A stretch of 64,000 nt of DNA from Bradyrhizobium erythrophlei (GCF_900129505.1 NZ_LT670818.1:7845001-7909000); one strand, 5' to 3'; shown: positions 33,579 through 43,663, counted from the stretch's first letter. The notes: generated by a model not told the origin, from the sequence alone. Numbers and translations are program-made.

Positions 33579-34726
33579 CACACGCGCTCCAGAATGCAGG
33601 TCGATGCGGCGTGGCGGACGCCGAGCAGGCCGCCAGTGCCGTGCGCGATGGCGAGATCGCAATTCGGCACCTGCACCTTGGGATGCGCCTCGCCGCGCAA
33701 CTGCCGCACCGCCTCGATGATCTTCGTCATGCCGCCGCGGTTGACGGGATGATTGCTGCAGAGACCGCCGCCGTCGGTGTTGAACGGCAGCTTGCCGACG
33801 CCGGAAATCAGGTTGCCGTCGGCGACGAACTTGCCGCCCTCGCCTTTCCCGCAGAAGCCGAGGTCCTCGAGCTGCATCAACACCGTGATGGTAAAACTGT
33901 CGTAGATCGAGGCGTATTTGATATCCTTAGGGGTCACGCCGGCCTCTTCGAACGCGCGCGGCCCCGACCAGATTCCGGCGGAATAGGTCAGATTGAGATC
34001 CTGGCCGCCGCGCGGTCCCTTCAGCGCCTCGCCGTGGCCGATCATCCGTACCAAAGGCTTCTTCAGGCTCTTCGCGATCGCCTCTGAGGTAACGATCAGC
34101 GCGCCGCCGCCGTCCGTGACGACGCAGCAATCCATCCGGTGCAGCGGATCGGAAATCATCGGCGAGTTGAGTACGTCCTCCACAGTAACGACTTCCTTCA
34201 GCATCGCGTGCGGATTGTATTGCGCGTGATGCGAGGCCGCGACCTTGATCCAGGCCAGTTGCTCGCTGGTGGTGCCGAACTCATGCATGTGGCGCATGGC
34301 GCACATGCCGTAAACATTGTGGGTGGTGGCGCCGTACGCGGCCTCGAAATCGAGCTCGGCGCCGGTGGCGCGCGGCGGCATGGCGCCGGTGCGCGGCTTG
34401 CCGGCCAGCGTGATCAGCGCGATCGAGCATTTGCCGGCGGCGATCGCCTCGGCGGCATGGCCGAGATGGACCAGATAGGAACAGCCGCCGGTATCGGTGG
34501 AATCGAAATGGCGCACTTTCAGGCCGAGATAATCGACCATCGCCATCACCCCGCCCGGGGCGTCGCCGGCGCAGAAATAGCCGTCGATATCGGCTTTGGT
34601 CAGCCCTGCATCTTCCAGCGCGCCCTTGGCGACTTCGGCATGGAGCTGCGAGGTGGATTTATCGGGTGCATGCCGGGTGGGATGCTCGTAGATCCCGGCG
34701 AGGTAGGCCTTGCCCTTGATGCTCAA
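33578..34726 (-). CDS. SCPx/lipid-transfer-type thiolase
   Basis: A thiolase-fold protein of 382 residues from TTG 34726, which has GGAG six bases upstream; the open frame reaches 34846. It starts SIKGKAYLAGIYEHPTR and continues with DTGGCSYLVHLGHAAEAI around the nucleophile-loop position, VTDGGGALIV and C-terminal GGLCSNHPVNRGG and AIAHGTGG. Proteins of this branch cleave 3-oxoacyl-CoA of branched or ring-derived substrates, often together with DUF35. First gene of the operon running down to the Nudix gene. Confidence 0.87.
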   Translation of the reverse strand: MSIKGKAYLAGIYEHPTRHAPDKSTSQLHAEVAKGALEDAGLTKADIDGYFCAGDAPGGVMAMVDYLGLKVRHFDSTDTGGCSYLVHLGHAAEAIAAGKCSIALITLAGKPRTGAMPPRATGAELDFEAAYGATTHNVYGMCAMRHMHEFGTTSEQLAWIKVAASHHAQYNPHAMLKEVVTVEDVLNSPMISDPLHRMDCCVVTDGGGALIVTSEAIAKSLKKPLVRMIGHGEALKGPRGGQDLNLTYSAGIWSGPRAFEEAGVTPKDIKYASIYDSFTITVLMQLEDLGFCGKGEGGKFVADGNLISGVGKLPFNTDGGGLCSNHPVNRGGMTKIIEAVRQLRGEAHPKVQVPNCDLAIAHGTGGLLGVRHAASTCILERV

Positions 34727-34884
34727 CTCGTTCTCCGCTGGCGTTTTTTGTTCGCTAGCGGTTTTCTCGCCTTTCGGGGCTGCCTTGGCAAGCGTCCCGG
34801 CTGTCGAAATCGCCAAGGGCAATCCCGCGACACGGAATGGCGGCATGCGTCCACGGCCCCGCAGCGCATTTGCGCCCGAGCTTT

Positions 34885-35470
34885 GCCAAAAGTTTCCTTA
34901 CCCTCTTGATCAGAGGGCGCAGGGAATACCGGGTGCACGCTGCACCCGCGGTCTCGTGTGCAACAGTGCACAAAGAAACGCACACGAGCATACAGGTTCA
35001 GCGGAGGCAATCCGGCATTCCCTGCGCAATGGTTTTACGGCTTATAGCGCGCTCTCCCTGGTGATCGGGCTTGTTTGACACCATCGCCTCGCGAATATGG
35101 TTTTGTCCGCCCGGTCGGGCTCGCAAAACCTCCGCGAGACTTGACGCCAACCGCTGAGGCGTCAGGACCACACGATTTTGCCGTACGCCGCCGTGCCGTT
35201 CGTCTGCGCGCCTGGGAAATCGCTCACGGATCGGTACGACCCACCCTGCGATCACTCTTGCGCGCGGGCACTGCCGCGTCCACCGCTCCCCGCCCCAACG
35301 TTCGTGACGATGGCCAACGCCCCTCTTTCGGAACGGGATGGCAAATCATAGCCTGATTTGCCACTTCGGAAAAACAGAAATATTTTTGCCCAGAGGACTG
35401 GACAGGGCAAATCACGTTGATCCGCCTCGACAAATTAGATTTTTGGCGCAACGCCGCACGCTCGCGCTGG
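34885..35470. repeat. Long Bradyrhizobium-type intergenic repeat
   Basis: About 590 bases without genes. It holds recognisable landmarks of a repeat I know from Bradyrhizobium genomes: GATCAGAGGGCGCAGGGAAT, the CGGGTGCACGCTGCACCCG palindrome, GCACACGAGCATACAGGTTC, GACGCCAACCGCTGAGGCGTCAGGACCACACG, the CGTTCGTGACGATGGCCAACG stretch and a terminal pair TGATTTGCC / GGCAAATCA. Recognition is from memory, not from a search. Confidence 0.65.
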
Positions 35471-35695
35471 AAGACTGATGGCAGCCCCGTCCGGGCAAAT
35501 CAGTTTTTAGCTGTTGCCCAGAGGGAGCGCGGCCCCGTTGCTAAAGCTCTCGCGCTTTTTTTAAGCTATTTCCGCTTTCGGGGCTTTTCGGATGTGCCGG
35601 GTCGCCCTGACGATGTCAGTTCCTGGGGGAAGATCGGAAGTGGTCTGCCGGCGGCCAAAATGACGCGATTGATCCTTAGCGGACGCGAGCGTGAT
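35471..35695. other. Short gene-free stretch
   Basis: About 225 bases after the long repeat, including a further GGGCAAATCAG and a T-rich patch (GCTTTTTTTAAGC). Nothing recognisable. Confidence 0.3.
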
Positions 35696-36004
35696 TCAGG
35701 TGGTGCTATTCAGCACCCCGAATGGACCTTCCGCGCGTGCGGTGATGTTGCCATCCCGCTCTGGGGAGCGGATGAATTTTGGTCGGAGGACAATCGCTAA
35801 CGCCGCTCGCCAGACCGAGGCCACACTATCACCAGCCAGGCGAAGGCAGGACACTATCGTCGGAAGATTTCGAGCGACCATGCCGGCCGGTCGCGGCTTG
35901 CGCCCCTTTAGCCAATAGTTTTCATACCAGGAACTATCGACTTGAAAGACGCGCATCGCGAAGTCGAGGTCTCTCGGAAAGCGATGCGAATAACGGGCTG
36001 GCAT
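35696..36004 (-). CDS. Small hypothetical protein
   Basis: A 102-residue open frame from ATG 36004, supported by AAAGGAGAG five bases upstream. The first third looks protein-like (RDLDFAMRVFQVDSSWYENYWL); the rest is a possible membrane helix (SVASVWRAALAIVL) and a less convincing tail. The gene may really end earlier or be degraded. Function unknown. Confidence 0.4.
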   Translation of the reverse strand: MPARYSHRFPRDLDFAMRVFQVDSSWYENYWLKGRKPRPAGMVARNLPTIVSCLRLAGDSVASVWRAALAIVLRPKFIRSPERDGNITARAEGPFGVLNSTT

Positions 36005-36137
36005 GGCACTCTCCTTTGCATTCAGACGAGGTCCGTCATCGGGCCGCAAGTGACCCAATGCTGAAGTCGGTTCCGAGGCATGGTGCGTCTTGTCGTGCCC
36101 AATTCCGGCCATCCACCCGGTGCCAGATATCAGACGT

Positions 36138-36377
36138 TTATTCGGCGGATCGGATACCTTCGCGGTCGATACCTCGGTTCGAGGCGACATAGTCGATCTC
36201 GCCGCGCGTAGTACCGATATCCATGAGCTCCCTGTCACTTAGGTCGCACAATGTGGCTCGTAACCTCCGGCGCTTGCAACGTTCTAAAAACGCAACCCAA
36301 TATCTCTTGAAAAAACTGGAGACGCGCGTCGATGCGGCCGTCTGTCCCAACCCTGTTGCACCGTAGGTCGTACTCAT
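36138..36377 (-). CDS. DUF1127 small protein
   Basis: A 79-residue basic protein with the C-terminal DUF1127 helix-pair (LCDLSDRELMDIGTTRGEID). ATG 36377 follows CAGGAG and is preferred over upstream frame to 36446. DUF1127 proteins in alphaproteobacteria bind RNA or tune phosphate and stress responses; the role of this one is unknown. Divergent from the winged-helix regulator. Confidence 0.85.
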   Translation of the reverse strand: MSTTYGATGLGQTAASTRVSSFFKRYWVAFLERCKRRRLRATLCDLSDRELMDIGTTRGEIDYVASNRGIDREGIRSAE

Positions 36378-36539
36378 GGCGGCATCTCCTGAGTGTTGTT
36401 TCCACCCAGACGAGAGTGCCAAGGCATGAGGGAGCGCGCTTGACATCTGGCTTACATTTTCCTCACCGGCGGCTTATTCTTTGCGTTGCAACCGATGCTA
36501 GAGGCTCGACGATCCATGGCCACCTGAGGGAATGGCAAC

Positions 36540-38113
36540 TTGCGCTACATCTTCGAGAACTACGCAATCGACACTGACCGGCGCGAGCTGCATCGCGGAG
36601 CGGACGTCGTCTCCGTCGCGCCACAGGTATTCGACTTACTCGACTACCTGATCCGCAACAGGGAGCGCGTCGTCAGCAAAGACAACCTCATCAACGCCAT
36701 TTGGAACGGGCGCAGCGTGTCCGATGCAGCGCTGACCACACGCCTCAATGTCGCCCGGAGTGCAATCGGCGATTCCGGCGAGGAGCAGCGCCTCATCAAG
36801 ACACTGCCACGTAAAGGCTTCCGATTCGTCGGTGCGGTCCGGGAAGAGCGCGCGCCGGCAACCGCGGCAGCAGCCGAGGGTCCGATAGAACCGCGCAAGC
36901 CAACCCTCGCGCTCCCCGACAAGCCCTCGATTGCCGTCCTCCCCTTCCAGAACCTTAGTGCCGACCCTGAGCAAGAGTATTTCGCCGATGGCATCGTGGA
37001 AGACATCACGATGGCACTATCGCGCTTTCCTTGGCTGTTTGTGATCGCACGCAATTCGAGTTTTACTTACAAAGGCCGACCCGTGGACATAAAGCAGGTC
37101 GGCCGCGAACTCGGGGTGCGCTACGTGCTCGAAGGTAGCGTGCGCAAGGCTGGAAATCGCATTCGTATCGCCGGTCAGCTTATCGATGGCGAAACCGGGG
37201 CACATCTCTGGGCAGACCGCTTTGATGGGGCGCTCGAAGATATCTTCGATCTACAGGACCAAGTGACCTCTACCGTCGTGGGTGCAATCGCGCCCCCATG
37301 CTGCAGCGCGAAGAAATCAAGCGAGCCAGGCGTAAGCCAACCGAGAATCTAGACGCATACGACTATTACCTGCGTGGGTTGGCGAGCGCTCGTCGGTGGA
37401 CCAAGGATGCGAACAGCGAAGCGCTCCAGCTCTTTTGCAAGGCGATCCAACTCGACCCCGGTCTGGCGTGCGCCTATGGCATGGCCGGGTGGTGCTACAT
37501 CCAACGCAAAGCGCGTCGCTGGATGATCGATCGTGTGCAGGAAAGTGCCGAAGCTACGCGGCTAGGCTGGAAAGCAGTGCATCTGGGAGCAGATGACCCG
37601 GCAGCGATGTGTATGGGTGCATATGTACTCGCCTTTATAGCCTATGAGTTCGATGATGCTATTGCTTTCGTGGATCGCGGACTTGCGATCAATCCGAACT
37701 TGGCGCAGGCTTGGAATCTTGGTGCCTGGGTTAGAGCTTTTAGAGGCGAGCCCGACCTCGCACTTGATTACGCTGCGCGTGCCATGCGCCTGAGCCCGAT
37801 CGATCCTTCTATGTACGCCATACACGGAGCCGTGGCGTATGCTCATTTTCTGTCGGGCCGCTATGATATGGCGTCGTCATGGGCCGAAAAAGCATTGCGC
37901 GACAATCCGGATTTCCTGTTGGCAATCTGTATGTTCGCAGCCAGCAGTGCGCTCGCCGGGCGGCTTGAGCCAGCACAGAAAGCTATGGCACGGGCACTCG
38001 GATGCAGTCCCGTTTTGCGCGCCTCCAATCTAGAAGATCTAGCACCATTTCGTCGAGCGGAGGATCTAGCCCTTTTTGCCAAGGGTCTTCGCGAAGCAGG
38101 GCTTCCGGAATGA
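36540..38113 (+). pseudogene. Winged-helix/TPR regulator of the CadC-adenylate-cyclase-associated type, frameshifted
   Basis: Two consecutive open frames form one gene. Frame 1 (36540-37352, TTG start) gives an OmpR/ToxR-type winged helix (residues ~1-100, ending RLIKTLPRKGFRFVG) and then a TolB-like N-domain (PSIAVLPFQNLSADPEQEYF, then EGSVRKAGNRIRIAGQL). After AIAP at ~37290 the reading shifts, and frame 2 continues with QREEIKRARRKPTENLDAYD and several TPR repeats to 38113. Loss of one C in a run of five at about 37289-37297 explains the break. If the base is restored the protein is ~524 residues. Such proteins are predicted transcription regulators. Confidence 0.75.
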
Positions 38114-38398
38114 TTGTGAGTTCGCGGCCACCCTAGCAGCAACTCGAACGAGGTAAGTGGGTCTCTGTGTGCGACACCCAAGGTCCGGTTTGGGGCAAAG
38201 GCAGACATCGATAAAGCCGCACCAATCAATCTCGATGATGAGTACGCGCCCCTAATGAGCGCGCGCCCTGGCACGCTGTGCCGCGCCTAGATTCACCGCG
38301 CACGTCTCTGGAATACTGGACGCCCGATCTTTGCGGAGGATGACAGTTGCACTTACCGAACGCACTGTCGCCGCACACACAGCCTCAGCAAATACCGA
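38114..38398. other. Gene-free stretch before a palindromic repeat
   Basis: About 285 bases. It contains GTCGCACACAGAGACCCAC-like sequence (minus strand) of a kind often repeated in rhizobial intergenic DNA, and no supported gene. Confidence 0.3.
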
Positions 38399-38508
38399 CC
38401 TCATCCTGAGGAGCATCGCGCAAGCGACGCGTCTCGAAGGATGGATGCAGCGGCGGTGCTTGCTGCCATCCTTCGAGACGCTTGCTTCGCAAGCTCCTCA
38501 GGATGAGG
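38399..38508. repeat. Palindromic intergenic repeat, CCTCATCCTGAGGAG family
   Basis: Outer arms CCTCATCCTGAGGAGC and GCTCCTCAGGATGAGG, with inner arms GTCTCGAAGGATGG and CCATCCTTCGAGAC. Common alphaproteobacterial repeat type. Lies downstream of both flanking genes. Confidence 0.85.
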
Positions 38509-38581
38509 GCGGAGATACATTCACAACCTCTCACGATAAGGTCGAAGATAAATTTGCGGATTCTCACCGTCGGGTCCGAGA

Positions 38582-41500
38582 TTACTCCGCCGCGATCTGG
38601 CGCGGGGCCGGCGGCGGGTTGGCGAGGTCTTTCGCCAGCTGCGCGTAGCGGGCCTTGGCGTCCTGCACCGACTTCTCCTTCACCGGCCCATAGCCGCGGA
38701 TGCGGTCGGGCAGCGAGAGAATCTCGATCGCGGTGTCCAAGGTCAGTGGCGACAGCACGCTCAGCACGTGGGCGACGTCCTTTTCGTAACCAGCGATCAG
38801 GTCGCGTTCGAGCCGGCGGTCGGGGCTTTGACCGAAGATGTCGAACGCCGTGCCGCGCAGATGGCGCAGCTTCGCCAGCAGCCGGAACACCGGCATCATC
38901 CAGGGACCGAACGCGCGCTTCTTCGGCCGTCCCAGCGCGTCCTTGCCGCCGCCCATGATCGGCGGCGCCAGATTGAACTTGATCTTGAAGTCGCCGTCGA
39001 ACTGGTCGCGGATCTGCTTTTCGAAGCGGCCGTCGGTGTAGAGCCGCGCTACCTCGTACTCGTCCTTGTAGGCGAGCAGTTTTACATAATTGATCGCGAC
39101 CGCCCGCGGCAGTTCCTCGCCGAAGCCGCCGTTCAGCGCCGCGTCGCGCACCTGCGTCACCAGCTTGCGGTAGCGCTCGGCAAGCTTCTTGTCCTGGTAA
39201 TCCGTCAGCAGCGCGCTGCGGTGGGCGATGATCTCGTCGAGCGACATCGCCTCCAGCGTCTTCGGCGCGACCGTGTCGTCCTGGCCTTTCATCATCGCAA
39301 CGATGCGCGCCGGATCGGCCGCGGCCAGGCGCCCGAGCCGGAACGCCTGCGTGTTCATCTTGATCGCGACGCCGTTGACCTCGATCGCCTGCTCGATTGA
39401 GGCCGCCGACAGCGGCAGCAATCCCTTCTGATAGGCATAGCCCATCATCATCATGTTGGTGGCGATGGAATCGCCGAGCAGGGTTTCGGCCGGCTTGGTG
39501 AAATCGAGGAACGAGGAATCCTTGCGCAACGCGGTTTCCAGTACATGATTGACCTTGCCGCTCTGGAAATTGAAATCGCGGTTGAGGATGAAATCGGCGG
39601 TCGGGATCACGTGGCTGTTGATGACGCCATAGGTGCGGCCGGATTCGCACAGCGTCATGGTCTCCTTGGCCGCGGCCACCACCTCGTCGGCGGCGATCAC
39701 GAGATCGGCGGTGCCGGTGACGATCCGCGAACAGGTGACGTCGGCGGTATGCTCGGACAGGCGCACATGGCTCAGCACCGCGCCGCCCTTCTGCGCCAGC
39801 CCCGACATGTCCAGGATCATGCTGGCCTTGCCTTCGATATGCGCGGCCATGCCGAGCAGCGCGCCGATGGTCAAGACGCCGGTGCCGCCGACGCCGCCGA
39901 CCGCGACGTTGTAGGACCGCTCCAGCGAGGGTTTTGTGGCCGGTTCCGGCAGCTCGTCGATATTGCCGAGATCGGCCGGCGCGCGGCGGCGCAGCTTGCC
40001 GCCGTCGATGGTGACGAAGGACGGGCAGAATCCCTTGACGCAGGAATAGTCCTTGTTGCACGTCGATTGATTGATGGCGCGCTTGCGGCCCATCTCGGTC
40101 TCCAGCGGCTCGACCGAGATGCAGTTCGACTGCACGGAGCAGTCGCCGCAGCCTTCGCAGACCGCCGAATTGATGAAGACGCGGCGCTGCGGATCCTCCA
40201 GCGTTCCCCGCTTGCGGCGGCGGCGCTTTTCGGCAGCACAGGTCTGCACGAACACGATGGCCGAGGCGCCCTTGACCTGGCGCAGCGTCTTCTGGACCTC
40301 GTCGAGCTGGTCGCGGTGCGCAGTCTTGGTGCCGGGCGCGATCTCGGAAGCCGGATAGGCGTCGGGATTTTCCGATACCAGATAAATATCGCGGATGCCT
40401 TCGGAGTGCAGCTGGAAGGTGATCTGCTGCGGCGACAATTCGCCGTCGACATGCTGGCCACCGGTCATCGCGGTGGCGTCGTTGTAGAGGATCTTGTAGG
40501 TGATGTTGGCCTTGGAGGCGACCGCCTGGCGGATCGCAAGGCTTCCCGAGTGGAAATAGGTGCCGTCGCCGAGATTGGCGAACACGTGTTCTTCCCTGGT
40601 GAAGGGCGCGACACCGACCCACGGCACGCCCTCGCCGCCCATATGGGTAAACGTTTCGGTGCTGCGATCCATCCACAGCGCCATGAAATGGCAGCCGATG
40701 CCGGCAAAGGCGCGGCTGCCTTCGGGCACCTTGGTCGAGGTGTTGTGCGGACAGCCGGAGCAGAAATACGGCGTGCGGGTGACCGGCGCCACCGCCTGCA
40801 TCTGGGTGGCCTGGCGGCCATTGAACCAGTCGGCCTTGGCGCGCAGCATCGCTGCGATTTCGGGATTGAGATTGAGCCGCAACAGCCGCTCGGTCAGCGA
40901 GCTCGCCAGCGACGCGACGCTGAGCTCCTCGGCAAAGGGCAGGAAGCGCTTGTCGTGCTCATCCATCTTGCCGACGATGCGCGGACGGACGTCGTCGCGC
41001 CAGTTGAATAGTTCCTGCTTCACCTGGTTTTCGACGATCTCGCGGCGTTCCTCGATGATCATGATCTCTTCGAGGCCGACCGCGAATTCGCGCACGCCTT
41101 GCGGCTCCAGCGGCCACGGCATGCCGATCTTGTAAAGCCGCAGGCCAATCTTGGCGGCGACTTCCGGCGTCACATCGAGTTCGCGCAGCGCCTGGCGAAT
41201 GTCCTCATAGCTCTTGCCGGAGGCCATGATGCCGAAGCGCGCGTTCGGCGAATCCATGGTGATGCGGTTGACCTTGTTGGCGCGGGCAAAGGCGATCGCA
41301 GCGAAGCCCTTGTAATCCTGCAGGCGGCGGTCCTGGTCAAAGCGGTCATCGGGCCAGCGCAGATTGAGCCCGCCCGGCGGCATCTCGAAATCGGTCGGGA
41401 TGATGAAGGGCTTCATCTCGTCGGTGAGATCGACCTCCGCCGTGGTCTCCACGGTTTCGGTGATCACCTTCATGCCGACCCAGCAGCCGGAATAGCGCGA

Positions 41501-42073
41501 CATCGCGATGCCCAGAAGCCCCATCTCGATCATTTCGTGGATGCTGGAGGGGTAAAGGTAGGGCATCAGCGCCGAAATGAACGCGTGGTCCGACTGATGC
41601 GGCACGGTGGAGGATTTCGCGCCGTGGTCGTCGCCGGCAAGGCACAGCACGCCGCCGTTCTTTGCCGAGCCCGCGGCATTGCCATGGCGGAACACGTCGC
41701 CGCAGCGATCGACGCCGGGGCCCTTGCCGTACCAGATCCCGACCACCCCATCGTGTTTGGCGCCGGGCGACAGGTTGAGCTGCTGCGAGCCCCAGATCGC
41801 GGTGGCAGCCAGGTCTTCGTTCACGCCGGGCTGGAATTTGACGTTGTATTGTTCGAGGTGTTTGCGGGCCGCGAACAGTTGCTGGTCGTAACCGCCAAGT
41901 GGCGAGCCGCGATAGCCGCTGATGAAACCCGCGGTGTTGAGGCCGTTGGCGCGGTCGCGCCGGATCTGGGCCATTGGGAGGCGAACCAGCGCCTGGATCC
42001 CGGTCAGGAAAACGTGGCCTGACCCTTGCGTGTATTTCTGGTCGAGACTGATCGGACCCTGGTTGATTCCCAT
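38582..42073 (-). CDS. Indolepyruvate ferredoxin oxidoreductase, fused alpha-beta form
   Basis: A 1163-residue enzyme joining what archaea encode as IorA and IorB. It oxidatively decarboxylates aryl 2-oxo acids (indolepyruvate, phenylpyruvate) to acyl-CoA with reduction of ferredoxin. The N-terminal part holds the pyrimidine-binding and TPP domains (FISGYRGSPLGGYD, then GDGTYFHSG for Mg-TPP). The middle has clustered Cys for Fe-S centres (CEGCGDCSVQSNC and CNKDYSCVKGFCPS). The C-terminal gamma-type domain shows GGVGGTGVLTIGALLGMAA. Length is normal for the proteobacterial fused type. Single-gene unit; a role in tryptophan or phenylalanine breakdown is from the family. Confidence 0.95.
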   Translation of the reverse strand: MGINQGPISLDQKYTQGSGHVFLTGIQALVRLPMAQIRRDRANGLNTAGFISGYRGSPLGGYDQQLFAARKHLEQYNVKFQPGVNEDLAATAIWGSQQLNLSPGAKHDGVVGIWYGKGPGVDRCGDVFRHGNAAGSAKNGGVLCLAGDDHGAKSSTVPHQSDHAFISALMPYLYPSSIHEMIEMGLLGIAMSRYSGCWVGMKVITETVETTAEVDLTDEMKPFIIPTDFEMPPGGLNLRWPDDRFDQDRRLQDYKGFAAIAFARANKVNRITMDSPNARFGIMASGKSYEDIRQALRELDVTPEVAAKIGLRLYKIGMPWPLEPQGVREFAVGLEEIMIIEERREIVENQVKQELFNWRDDVRPRIVGKMDEHDKRFLPFAEELSVASLASSLTERLLRLNLNPEIAAMLRAKADWFNGRQATQMQAVAPVTRTPYFCSGCPHNTSTKVPEGSRAFAGIGCHFMALWMDRSTETFTHMGGEGVPWVGVAPFTREEHVFANLGDGTYFHSGSLAIRQAVASKANITYKILYNDATAMTGGQHVDGELSPQQITFQLHSEGIRDIYLVSENPDAYPASEIAPGTKTAHRDQLDEVQKTLRQVKGASAIVFVQTCAAEKRRRRKRGTLEDPQRRVFINSAVCEGCGDCSVQSNCISVEPLETEMGRKRAINQSTCNKDYSCVKGFCPSFVTIDGGKLRRRAPADLGNIDELPEPATKPSLERSYNVAVGGVGGTGVLTIGALLGMAAHIEGKASMILDMSGLAQKGGAVLSHVRLSEHTADVTCSRIVTGTADLVIAADEVVAAAKETMTLCESGRTYGVINSHVIPTADFILNRDFNFQSGKVNHVLETALRKDSSFLDFTKPAETLLGDSIATNMMMMGYAYQKGLLPLSAASIEQAIEVNGVAIKMNTQAFRLGRLAAADPARIVAMMKGQDDTVAPKTLEAMSLDEIIAHRSALLTDYQDKKLAERYRKLVTQVRDAALNGGFGEELPRAVAINYVKLLAYKDEYEVARLYTDGRFEKQIRDQFDGDFKIKFNLAPPIMGGGKDALGRPKKRAFGPWMMPVFRLLAKLRHLRGTAFDIFGQSPDRRLERDLIAGYEKDVAHVLSVLSPLTLDTAIEILSLPDRIRGYGPVKEKSVQDAKARYAQLAKDLANPPPAPRQIAAE

Positions 42074-42374
42074 TCCACCCTCTTCACGCCCTCGCGAGGC
42101 ATTGGCCGTGACCGGCTATATTACGTAGCCATTCGACTCATCAGAACAAGGCTAAGGGCCTGGTCCCAAATCCGAACTTTGTCACTTTATGTCGATTATC
42201 GCTGCCCGCACATCACAAATCTCGGCAAGGGAGTCCTGCGCCCCCGGTTCGCAATTTCGTGCCCAGAAAGGCTGGCCCGTTTTTCGCTTTGTGTCGCCGC
42301 GGGCGGTAACGGCGAAACGACCTGACGTGCCGCCCTCTTCGTTTCGCGCTATACTGCCGCCGACAGGAGCGAAA
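42074..42374. other. Divergent intergenic region
   Basis: About 300 bases between the divergent oxidoreductase and cytochrome genes. Must contain both promoters; none is clear enough to call. No RNA or repeat recognised. Confidence 0.3.
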
Positions 42375-43613
42375 ATGGTGCAGGGACGACGCCACGCCAT
42401 GCGGGTGATTCTCGCGACGCTGCTTTTGTGCACCGCATTCAGCGCTGCCCAGGCAGAGACCGAACCCTTGGCGGAAACTCTTGCGCGCGGCAAGGCGCTG
42501 ACCATTGCCGGCGATTGCGGGGGTTGCCACACTGCCGACCCGGCAAAACCCCTCGCGGGGGGAAAACGCATCGACACCCCGTTCGGCGCGATCTACTCGC
42601 CGAACCTGACGCCGGACCGTGAAACCGGATTGGGCGCCTGGAGCGACGACGATTTCGTCCGCGCCTTCCGCTACGGAATGGCGCCCGACGGCTCGCACTA
42701 CTACCCGGCTTTCCCCTACCCATATTTCACGAAACTGACCCGCCAGGATCTAACGGCGATCCGCACCTATCTCGCGACGCTTGCGCCTGTCCGCACGACG
42801 CTGCCGCCGTCGCAACTACACTGGCCGCTGAATTATCGCGTGCTGATGCGGGCCTGGAATTACTTTTTCTTCCGGCCCGGAATATTCGAGCCGAACCAGC
42901 AGAAAAGCGCGGAATGGAATCGCGGCGGCTATCTGGTCACCGCCGCCGCGCATTGCGGCGCATGTCACACGCCCAAGAACCTCTTCGGCGCCGCCAGGCA
43001 GAGCCAAGCCTTTGGCGGACGAACGGTCGGCGGCTGGTTCGCACCACGCCTCGATGGCGCCGAACGCAGCGGGCTGAAATCCTGGAGTGTCGACGACATC
43101 GTCGAGTACCTCGCAAGCGGTCGCAACGGCAAGAGTCACGTCAACGGGCCGATGGCAGGCGTCGTGGTGAACTCGACCTCCCAAATGAGCGACGCAGATA
43201 TTCGCGCCATCGCGGTGTATCTGAAGGATCTGCCAGCCGGCGAACCGGAGCCGGCAGTCTCCCCGCCGCCGCCGGCGCCGGCGGAGATGGCCGCGGGCAA
43301 GGCGCTCTACGACCGCGCCTGCGTCGCCTGCCATGAAGCCGACGGCAGCGGCGCGCCGCGCATCTATCCGCCGCTGCCCGGCAACGCCAATTTGCAGTCC
43401 GCCGACCCCGCCAGCACGCTTCGCATCATCCTCGACGGCGCGCAGACAGTGACGACACCGCGTGCGCCCAACAAAGGCTCGATGCCGGGATATGCCAGGC
43501 AATGGTCGGATCAGGAGATCGCCGACGTCACCAATTATATCCGCAATTCCTGGGGCAACGCCGCGCCGCTGGTCAGCCCGGCGCAGGTCGCAAAGGCGAG
43601 GAAAGAGCGATAG
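42375..43613 (+). CDS. Triheme membrane-associated cytochrome c (alcohol/sugar dehydrogenase subunit type)
   Basis: A 412-residue exported cytochrome. A signal peptide (about 1-28) precedes three class I heme-binding sites: CGGCH, CGACH and CVACH. Each domain has the typical following Met-containing loop (for example GSMPGYARQWSDQEIADVTN). The order and length match the cytochrome subunit of membrane-bound gluconate/alcohol dehydrogenases, which passes electrons to ubiquinone. The flavoprotein or quinoprotein subunit is not adjacent. ATG 42375 follows CAGGAG. A Pro/Ala linker separates hemes 2 and 3. Confidence 0.9.
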   Translation: MVQGRRHAMRVILATLLLCTAFSAAQAETEPLAETLARGKALTIAGDCGGCHTADPAKPLAGGKRIDTPFGAIYSPNLTPDRETGLGAWSDDDFVRAFRYGMAPDGSHYYPAFPYPYFTKLTRQDLTAIRTYLATLAPVRTTLPPSQLHWPLNYRVLMRAWNYFFFRPGIFEPNQQKSAEWNRGGYLVTAAAHCGACHTPKNLFGAARQSQAFGGRTVGGWFAPRLDGAERSGLKSWSVDDIVEYLASGRNGKSHVNGPMAGVVVNSTSQMSDADIRAIAVYLKDLPAGEPEPAVSPPPPAPAEMAAGKALYDRACVACHEADGSGAPRIYPPLPGNANLQSADPASTLRIILDGAQTVTTPRAPNKGSMPGYARQWSDQEIADVTNYIRNSWGNAAPLVSPAQVAKARKER

Positions 43614-43663
43614 AGCCATGCGAACATTGCTGTTTCACACGAATAATCAGGCCCGGAAATCGC

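Noticed and set aside
36540..37352. Programmed -1 frameshifting in the winged-helix/TPR gene
   Set aside because: No slippery heptamer in the right phase or stimulatory structure is apparent; a lost base in a C run is simpler.
39545..41011. A 488-codon plus-strand open frame
   Set aside because: Antisense to indolepyruvate ferredoxin oxidoreductase.
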